DNA of 64,000 nt, from the NCBI GenBank assembly GCA_963855995.1, contig OY979717.1:19877906-19941905 (forward strand), in the 5' to 3' direction. Each line of letters opens with the position of its first letter. Within the stretch, counting starts at the first letter, position 1. The DNA is from Muricea muricata (taxonomy: Eukaryota; Cnidaria; Anthozoa; Malacalcyonacea; Plexauridae). A program made the translations under genes and the position numbers. The notes below the pieces were generated by a model. It saw nothing but the letters and a program-made list of their open reading frames with translations, was not told the origin of the DNA and searched no databases. This document shows, piece after piece, positions 57,271 through 64,000 of the stretch.

Positions 57271-59167
57271 TTATGTAAACAGATTGTGGTATGTTATCCA
57301 ATCAGAGTCAGATCTGGAAAGTACTTGGAGTAGTGGGTGGAACATCTTGGATGGCAATTTGACTCCTGTCAGATCTTTTTTTATTGCATCTTGCTTTGTT
57401 TGCTTAGTAAGGATGGAATTCATCAGAGGCAGGCACATTTCTTTCAGTTCTAACTCGGCATCTCTTAACTGCTCTTTGGTAGATCTCAAGAATGTATTAT
57501 AAATATCTTGGACATATGCTGTAAAATACTTTAAATAATTATTTACAAACAGAATTTAACATGAATATTGTTCATGCAGAGAAAACTCACCAAAGTTCTG
57601 TGCAACCCTAACACTTCGGATTGTAGCCTCTCCATTCTTGAACTTTGGATAGCTGACCTTTAGCCTTTCAGAGTTGTCAGAATTCAGTTTCTTGTCCCTC
57701 TGATGGTTTAGATTAAATTCAGGACAGCTAGAATATGTCTATCAACAATAAATAGAAATATTACTATCTTCCTGAGATAAAGTATCTTAATTATATAAAA
57801 ATTCATGCTTGGAAGCTTGAGTGAATATAAGGATGCCAGTAAACCAAGTATATTATAGTGACTGAAAAACTACCAGGCAGCTTTTTTATCCAATTCCTAA
57901 CCTGCAATATTGACCAACATAACTATATGCAATCATCTTTGGAGAAAAGTGATTTAGGACATTGTGAAAGCCTTCCAAACAGCTGGTTTGTGCTAATGGA
58001 GAAGCTTTCTTGATTCCTTCCATCAGCCTTTCGTTGGTAAGCGCAGTACACACTTTTGTATGTGGGGTAGAATCTATAGGAAAATAATAAATAGGCTATA
58101 TCTGTCTGATATAATATAATTAATATAATAGATGTACATGTATATATACACGCATACCAATAGTCAACCACTTTCTAGCTGGAATGTCACTTCCATGAGC
58201 ACACTTGTTGAAGAGTGGATCACTGTGATTTGAATGCTGATTGACAATATGCCTCAAGAAAGACTTGAATTTGGCCCAGATTACAAGCCCACTCATTCAC
58301 TGCCTCACACTCTTTCTCTTTGCCAATTTTGGAAAGAACCTTTCTGATTTCTGCCAAAAAATGGGAAATTTAATAGCAAAAATTGGTTCATTTATATCAA
58401 CATTTTGTAATTCATTCATCATGCATAAGATGTCCAGTTATGTTTATAGTCCAGTTGTCTCTTATTTTAACCTGAAAACAGGTTTTGGCAATACTTGAAG
58501 ACTAGATTGACTAGATGTAAATCACTGGAATTTGGAATATCTTTGTACATGTTATTAATTTATAGTAGAGAAATTGGGAATGCTTTTACTTTTCTTCAAA
58601 TGCCAGATGTCAAAATAGTGGACAATGCTCTTCAAAACATCCCTCATGTACTTAGCAATCGATGTGTGTCTGTCAGAAATAAATGTTATGCAGAGGCCAT
58701 ACGTAATGAGGTAGTCCATGCTCAACTTAAGCTACACAATTTTAGTCGATACAACTCGGTTATTAAAGTTCGTAAATATATTCAAAACAAAGACTCACCA
58801 TACGTCTATCCCTGGGACTTTGTGCAGGTGGTTCGCTTGAAGATTCCTTCGACGGAGCATCATGTATACTTCGGAAGACACAAATACCAAAATCGTCGCT
58901 CCTTAACTTGGGAAAATTATGTCTCGTTTGTCCAGGTAAAATTGAAAACCTTCGCTCGTAATCTTCAGGCAAAAAATGCGCTGAACATAGCGTTGATGCC
59001 TTCGAAGGTTGAAAGACACGCTTTGCCTTTACGAAGTCTACCCAAATTATCCTTCTCCGCTTAGCGTCAGGGCGATCGTCATTAAAAAAAGGTATAGTAT
59101 GGAGACTTATACCCAAACTAAGAGACGATTTATTCGTACAATTTGCAGATACACAGCTATTCACCAT
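57271..59167 (-). pseudogene. THAP transposase, Kolobok-like, internally deleted
   Basis: Exon 58799-59167: THAP domain (CVSANC, WVDFVKAK, LCSAHFLPEDY) up to donor G|GTGAGT. Region 58560-58735: ISDRHTSIAKYM then HYFDIWHLKK, which holds a catalytic-type Asp and the conserved WH. Region 58157-58380: GKEKECEAVNEW, then in another frame WAKFKSFLRHIVNQHS and LFNKCAHG. Exon 57902-58073: CLEGFHNVLNHFSPKM. Exon 57591-57738: YPKFKNGEATIRSVRV. Exon 57271-57518: ends WITYHNLFT and stop. The first 150-200 residues of the catalytic core (first Asp) are missing between the THAP exon and SDRH, and one frame break is visible, so the enzyme is dead. Splice sites are consistent throughout the 3' exons. Confidence 0.75.
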
Positions 59168-59236
59168 TTTTATTTATCGAAAACGCACGCATTATATGTA
59201 GATGCCAACTGTCAATATACAATGAATTTGCATTAA

Positions 59237-59460
59237 AGCCTATGTATGTTCACGAGTACCTTGGATGACGTCACGAAATATGCTCGTTCCAGACTTCTGG
59301 TAACAACGGACAAGGTTAATCGAAAAGTGCTCTTTTGCCAACTTTAAATGGCCATAAAATACGGACGAATTGACCAAATCGAAAAATTTTTGGACATATA
59401 CTATAGAAATCATGCCTAGATTTAATATCGCCAATAAAAAAATTTGCCTGTAGGGGCACT
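59237..59460 (-). repeat. Right terminal repeat, or solo TTAA MITE
   Basis: 224 bp, reverse complement homologue of 55183-55398; TTAA at 59233-59236 and 59461-59464. Confidence 0.75.
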
Positions 59461-59510
59461 TTAAATTTATGTTGTTCATAAATTGGCTATAGTTGATGCG
59501 CCGACATGTA

Positions 59511-60125
59511 CCAACAGGGAGATGTTCCAGCATTTCCAGCAACCACCCTTGGCAGTATCGGCGCTTTAAACGCTCCACGACCTGTGGTCATGTATATTAT
59601 CTGATAGGCTGATAATGCACAGACAACATGAATATGTTGGGTCTCTTGGATGTTGGGAGCGCCATAACTGCTCGCTCACCAACAAGTGCTCTCCCTTGAC
59701 CCCTACGGTCTCCCTGACTGACCTGTTGAACATACTGTCTTCGCAGTTCTTTGTTGGCGCCCGTGTTCATAGTAGCAGAAATAGCATGAGCCTTTTTTAT
59801 GGTTATAAGTTTCCCCTGCAAATAATTGTGGATAGTTGATGCGCCGACATGTACTTCAAGTTCGAGTAGGGTTCTTTCTGACAACTGGCTCCGCGTAACG
59901 TAGGATCACTCTCAATCATTGCTGCAAGAGCAACGATCTGTTCATCAGTACACTTTCTGCTTCTTCCCCATTTCTGCTTTGCTTCGTCGCGACCTTCACG
60001 AATCCATGTACTCCCGTTTTGTGATTTACACCGAGCTGTCCAGCAAGTTGTTGCCAATTACCACCGTCATACAATTCTACTTCTATCCGCGGGTGATACA
60101 GTTGTGTACCGTAGAGTAATAACAA
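59511..60125 (-). pseudogene. IS630/Tc1-type DDE transposase fragment (N-terminal part)
   Basis: In shifted frames from 60125 down: a helix-turn-helix WQQLAGQLGVNHKT, the linker GRSRKCTDEQIVALAAMI, then VGASTIHNYLQGKLITIKKA (second HTH) and ISATMNTGANKELRR. At 59511 it breaks off. The overlap with 51989-52309 is 321 bp with two mismatches by eye. The overlapping segment is bordered in this copy by a 23-bp direct repeat (ATAGTTGATGCGCCGACATG..., 59489-59511 and 59832-59854). Confidence 0.75.
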
Positions 60126-60246
60126 GAAGCGAGATTAAAACTTGACGATTTTACAGTCCAACAGTGTACAGTCGTCTGCTTGTCACAAATAACTGCAGCT
60201 CCTTTTAGACCTAACGTTGTGTATTTGCATGTGATTTTCTATACAT

Positions 60247-60567
60247 GGTGTACCAAAAAAACCGCAAACTATTGAAAATAATCTATTGTTAGAATTTCAA
60301 TGGCGCCGAGCACTAAGTTAAACCCACGAGTGCATAAATTATTGACTGGTGTCATCTTTGCAAAATTATTCTCCTTTAGAATTTACGAAGCTGCTTTAAA
60401 TTCCCAAGGGCACAAAGTTACAAAGATATTTTAATTTCTTGGTACGTCAGTACTTAATATTTGCACCCTGTCAATATTTTGCACTCTTTACCTTTAGATT
60501 AGTGCTCGGCCATTGGAATTCTAACAATAGATTATCTTCAATACTTCGCGGTTTTTTTGGTACACCC
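60247..60567. mobile_element. About 320-bp MITE with long inverted ends
   Basis: Left end GGTGTACCAAAAAAACCGCA, right end the inverted copy; the match extends for about 60 bp (AATAATCTATTGTTAGAATT and its reverse). No ORF. Target duplication not obvious. Confidence 0.75.
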
Positions 60568-61619
60568 AGGCATTTTTCCTAGTAATTATACAGGAATTGT
60601 CTGATTGAGTATGTCTGAATTTCTATGGGAATTCCCTGAAGTGTACTTTATAATGTTTGAATTTCAATTGAAAATGTCTGATGTTACTATGGAGGATCTG
60701 AATATCATTTTATTTTGAATTCACCTGACCAATTTGTGACCATGTGGATATATCTGATTTTCATTTGGCCAAACTTAATCTCAATCTGAAATACGTTTAT
60801 CCAAACTAGATATTTTTTAAACATATTTGAATTTCATCTCAAAATGTCTGAAAACGACCAGGAAAAGGTGTAGTAAATAAAAACTGCTATTATTAAAAAG
60901 AATTAAGATTTCCTGGTCACGTTTTACGTTTAATTGAATTTGCTGTGTGGTGTTTGAGATTGTGACACTAAGATTTGTGTTTTGTTTGCTAGTAGGGAAA
61001 TAAGTAAATAAATAATGGTTTTCACGCATTTCGATTGGTTGTCTGGCCAGTTAATATGAGGCATTATCACTAGTTACATTTTTTTCAAAATGCCGACAAT
61101 GAAAGTCGTATTGGTGCTGTGTATTTTGCCAAAATTAACAAATTGAGAAAAATTTCATTAATACAAAGTCAAAGAATACAAAAAAACTTACGTTAAATTA
61201 TCGTCTGCAAATAACATATTAACTACTTTTTTCACTATCTAAAAATTAAAAATAAACTTTAGTTTTTATTTAGGATTTTCCGAAGTTAACTGTATTCATA
61301 AAAGAAGCGCATTTTATACATGTTTTACTAAAGTAATTATGCTAATCAAAACCAATTATTCGCGTTAGGCTCAACAATGATTGGCAAATTCAAAATGAAT
61401 AGGGGGTGTCAAAATGGCAAAAATGCAGTTTTAATCGTCAAAAACAGATATTTTGGATCACTAAGCTATATAAAATTATTGGCTTGGAAATCCTTTTTAT
61501 TTTTAATAATAGCAGTTTGTATACAAGTGTATTTACAATTCATGCGAGTCTGCGAGATATTTGCATTTAAACTTTGCATATCAATTAATATCGAGTACGC
61601 ACCCGGTTTGGAAGATGAG
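60568..61619. other. Intron of the receptor gene
   Basis: No gene recognised. A short acceptor/donor pair at about 61190-61205 does not give an LRR-like exon. Confidence 0.4.
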
Positions 61620-61687
61620 CACAAACCACATTTTTGGCAGTACTTGGTGTTGTCTAAGAGCTTCGTTTCACACTCTCGGCAAAACAT
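61620..61687 (-). CDS. Zinc-ribbon start exon (low support)
   Basis: ATG at 61687 followed by MFCRECETKLLDNTKYCQKC, two CxxC knuckles typical of small zinc-ribbon N-termini. The frame continues open to 61466 without a recognised domain. It lies on the same strand as the receptor and inside its first LRR intron. Either the first exon of a nested gene or chance. Confidence 0.35.
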
Positions 61688-62016
61688 GGTTCAAAATATG
61701 AAATGCCATTACAATAAGGTAACCTGGGAATGACAACATATTCACATGCGCGTGCATTACGAAACGAACAATATTTTCTACGGAAAATACATGTCCCTAA
61801 CGAGCCAACGCAGATACTATCCCCCTCCAGTTATATAATTTACTTTTTGAGCAAAAAACACTTTCTAATTCTCGCCGTGGAACTATTGTAAAAAACCACA
61901 TGTGATACTTATTTTTTGGTCGTATTCCTGATATAGTTAAAAAAGGGGGTTGATGCCTCTTAAAGCATGCAATCTCTCAAAAATGACCCGCTTCAACATA
62001 AACAATTTTCACTTAC

Positions 62017-62131
62017 TCTTGTACATTTTCTGCTGTAAAATTGGATGGAATCCACGGCATCCGTTTTAATTTTCCTCCATTACAATTCACGGAATGATTT
62101 CGACAAACGCATGCTTTGCAAAGCTGCTCGC
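62017..62131 (-). CDS. Receptor gene: LRR N-terminal cap exon (115 bp)
   Basis: Acceptor CTATTGCGTTCCAG, donor GA|GTAAGTG. Reads EQLCKACVCRNHSVNCNGG then LKRMPWIPSNFTAENVQ, with the C-x2-C-x-C...C pattern and the IPSN strand typical of an LRRNT. Starts in phase 1, matching the end of the SRCR exon (G|GC, Gly), and ends in phase 2, matching LRR exon 1 at 51199. Confidence 0.88.
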
Positions 62132-63428
62132 CTGGAACGCAATAGAGATAATGGCACTTAAAAAGTGGCTATCGGCAATACTTGGACGTACTCGTGTGCC
62201 GGATGTGTCAAAAAGATCGGAACACAGTTGCAAAATTTCGGGGGTGTTCTCGCGCAAGACTTTTAAATTATTTTGAGGCTTGAACTTTCAACTCTGACAT
62301 TCAATTTTGTATGAGCGGTTTTTACATGAAAGTTTGATTAACGTTTACAAAATAAAATTTGAAACAATTCCAAAATAAACTAGTGTTAGATCTAAATGCA
62401 CATAAAGACGAAGAAGAGGCATTTATTGAGCACGTGCGCGGAAGCGGCTGCAATATACATACGCATGAAGACGAAGAAACGGCATTTATTGGGCACGGGC
62501 CCAAAAGCAGCAAGACGGTGTCCAGTCAAAACGTCCCCATGTCAAAACGTCCCCACTTAATTGTCGAGACATGCAAAGTCAGAGATAAACGAACCATACT
62601 GCACAGTTCGGAAAGAGGACGAAACTTGGTTGTATTATTAGCCATCTATGATTATGGAAAATTAAAGTACAAGAATTGGATAAACGAAAAAAAAAAAAAG
62701 AGATGTCAAAATATGCCTGAAATCGTGTTTTTTAGGGGGGAGGTGAGTGAAATACAATGCCTTACATTTCAACGAAACAATGCCAATCCTTATGAAATGT
62801 ACAAAAATTGTATTCTATTAAACATAGTTTTTCATACTATAATAGTTTTTTAGGAAATATGAAAATGTAATTCCTGTCAGCAATTGTAATGATTTTATGC
62901 ATAATTAGATGCTGACCTAGGTTGTTTTTTACCGAATTCATTTATATAATTCAACTTTTTCTGTTGTCAATCATGTAATAAATCTGCGAATTCTAATAGC
63001 TCTATGTTTTGGTAAAGCCAGCATACCAGAAATTAACTTCCAGAGTCACTGCAACCGTGAACTCTTGAACGGTACTTTCTACTTTCTCCTAATTCCTGCT
63101 ATTTTTGACAGACGGCATCACAAATCGCGTTATCAATTTCAAAATTATAATGTTATGATTGCTAGTCGAACGCAAAAACACAAAATTTCGGTGCACTCCA
63201 TTCATCGTACTTCTTACCAACGACCAATTTTGCTTAGAATTTTCGCGTCAGTTTTTATTAGAGCTTTCTGGCCAAAATATACTTTAATATCAATTTTAAC
63301 AAGACCTCGCGCAATGTTACGCTTAACTTAGTTCGACTAGCTCGTGGATAATCTGCCAAGCCATGTCCAGTAGGTAATTTCTAATTAATACTGCTATGTA
63401 TATTTAAGATTAACACACGATTACTTAC
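62132..63428. other. Intron of the receptor gene
   Basis: Plus-strand ORFs at 62094-62276, 62359-62853 and 63065-63331 have no recognisable domain. The first overlaps the LRRNT exon antisense. Two similar 30-bp blocks with GACGAAGAAGAGGCATTTAT and GACGAAGAAACGGCATTTAT lie at 62405-62435 and 62467-62500. Confidence 0.45.
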
Positions 63429-63755
63429 CGTCGGCAGTGCAATGGACACCAACAGCTTTTGCTTGATATCCAACTTTGGCTTTTTGCTCTTTCTGGAAGC
63501 AATCAGCTAATTCTCCTTCTTTGCCATTGCAATTAAAATCTATATGCAAGGCTGCTGCATTTATGTTTTCTAGTTTCCCTGTATAGTTCTCGGATGCGCT
63601 GCCATAGCCCAGGGAACGACATACAATGTTAGCATCGGCCTTACTCCAGTTAGCATCAATTAGTTTCCACCATTTTTCCTCACGATAAATTTCAACAAAT
63701 CCATAGTGGTCACTGTTGTTCCGAAAACCAGTATCATTATTTACCAACCGAACAG
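63429..63755 (-). CDS. Receptor gene: SRCR domain exon
   Basis: 327 bp, acceptor TTACATGTCTAG, donor G|GTAAGT, phase 1 at both ends, the standard class for SRCR exons. Reads VRLVNNDTG, YGFVEIYREEKWWKLIDANW, ADANIVCRSLGYG, IDFNCNGKEGELADCF and AVGVHC: a nearly complete SRCR domain, with Cys positions for two or three disulphides. No signal peptide is here, so the gene starts beyond the window. Its phase fits the LRRNT exon downstream (62131). Role by family: extracellular protein or ligand binding. Confidence 0.88.
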
Positions 63756-64000
63756 CTAGACATGTAAAAAAACAGATTATATGTTTTGCACACCTAATAA
63801 TTTATCCTATTAATTTATTAAGAAATAGAGAATAGCACTACGACCTAGTTTGTACAACCTAAGGACAACTCAATAGACAGTTTGGTAACCGAAATAGGCA
63901 TCGTCGAAAAAAGCTTGATCATCAACAATAGAATTAAAATTAACCATATAACAAAAACGGATGCATAAATGCTTGATGAGCATTTTATAATCAGTGGAAA

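Larger units (their letters stand above)
55183..59460. mobile_element. TTAA-flanked THAP transposon (Kolobok-type) carrying a P2X7-tail-like gene
   Basis: Both outer ends read AGTGCCCCTACAGGCAAATT inward and are flanked by TTAA (55179-55182; 59461-59464). The end repeats are about 215-224 bp long (55183-55398; 59237-59460 inverted). Inside are two convergent genes: plus-strand P2X7-tail-like (55599-56165) and minus-strand THAP transposase (57271-59167). TTAA target sites with a THAP transposase define the Kolobok superfamily. Each end repeat is also itself bordered on its inner side by TTAA (55399-55402; 59233-59236), so two solo MITEs in opposite orientation flanking the genes is the alternative reading. 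Confidence 0.65.

Noticed and set aside
58495-59064. 189-codon plus-strand ORF
   Set aside because: Antisense to the THAP and SDRH exons of the transposase, which have recognisable motifs and splice sites.
62359-62853. 164-codon plus-strand ORF with acidic repeat EDEEEAF-like
   Set aside because: Arises from a short duplicated block; no domain and no conserved context visible.

Overview
This is an intron-rich, AT-rich animal nuclear segment. Its content suggests a cnidarian, most likely an anthozoan such as a coral or sea anemone: a tandem family of single-exon Mab-21/cGAS-like genes, a relaxin-receptor-type LGR gene with one-repeat LRR exons, DIRS retroelements with SAP-domain gags, a THAP/TTAA (Kolobok-type) DNA transposon carrying a P2X7-tail-like gene, and very many MITEs. 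The placement rests on recognised families only; no rRNA, tRNA or CRISPR feature was found.

Left half (about 0-36.5 kb): an array of segmental duplications. Each unit is built around a plus-strand Mab-21/cGAS-like nucleotidyltransferase gene; two units (B, 13.6-23.6 kb; C, 27.7-36.5 kb) also carry a minus-strand 7TM exon downstream. Copy A (3.6-5.0 kb) is dead, copy D (7.3-8.0 plus 13.4-13.6 kb) is dead and split by a DIRS retrotransposon, copy B (15.3-16.8 kb) has an intact catalytic region but a 5' frameshift, and copy C (29.4-30.8 kb) is the most intact. The 7TM copy of unit B is a pseudogene, broken by a 1.8-kb palindromic TA-target element that itself holds a hAT-type MITE; the 7TM copy of unit C is intact. 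Comparing units gives empty sites for several mobile elements.

Right half (33-64 kb): almost all of it appears to be introns of one large minus-strand receptor gene. I can join an SRCR exon (63.7 kb), an LRR N-terminal cap exon (62.1 kb), four LRR exons of 75, 72, 72 and 72 bp (51.2, 50.0, 46.2, 44.3 kb) and the hinge plus 7TM exon (34.2-33.2 kb). All six junctions keep phase and the last four each create a leucine codon. The predicted SRCR-LRR-7TM protein has about 585 residues in this window and continues upstream.

These introns hold other genes and elements: a plus-strand PI-PLC X-domain gene (41.7-43.0 kb), a THAP/C2H2 transposon (37.1-39.9 kb), a perfect 52-bp hairpin (40.0 kb), an array of hairpins sharing one loop with different stems (52.5 kb), paired SAP-gag relics (53.8-54.9 kb), a 4.3-kb TTAA-flanked element with 215-224-bp inverted ends carrying a P2X7-tail-like gene and a decayed THAP transposase (55.2-59.5 kb), and two overlapping pieces of one IS630/Tc1 transposase on either side of it.
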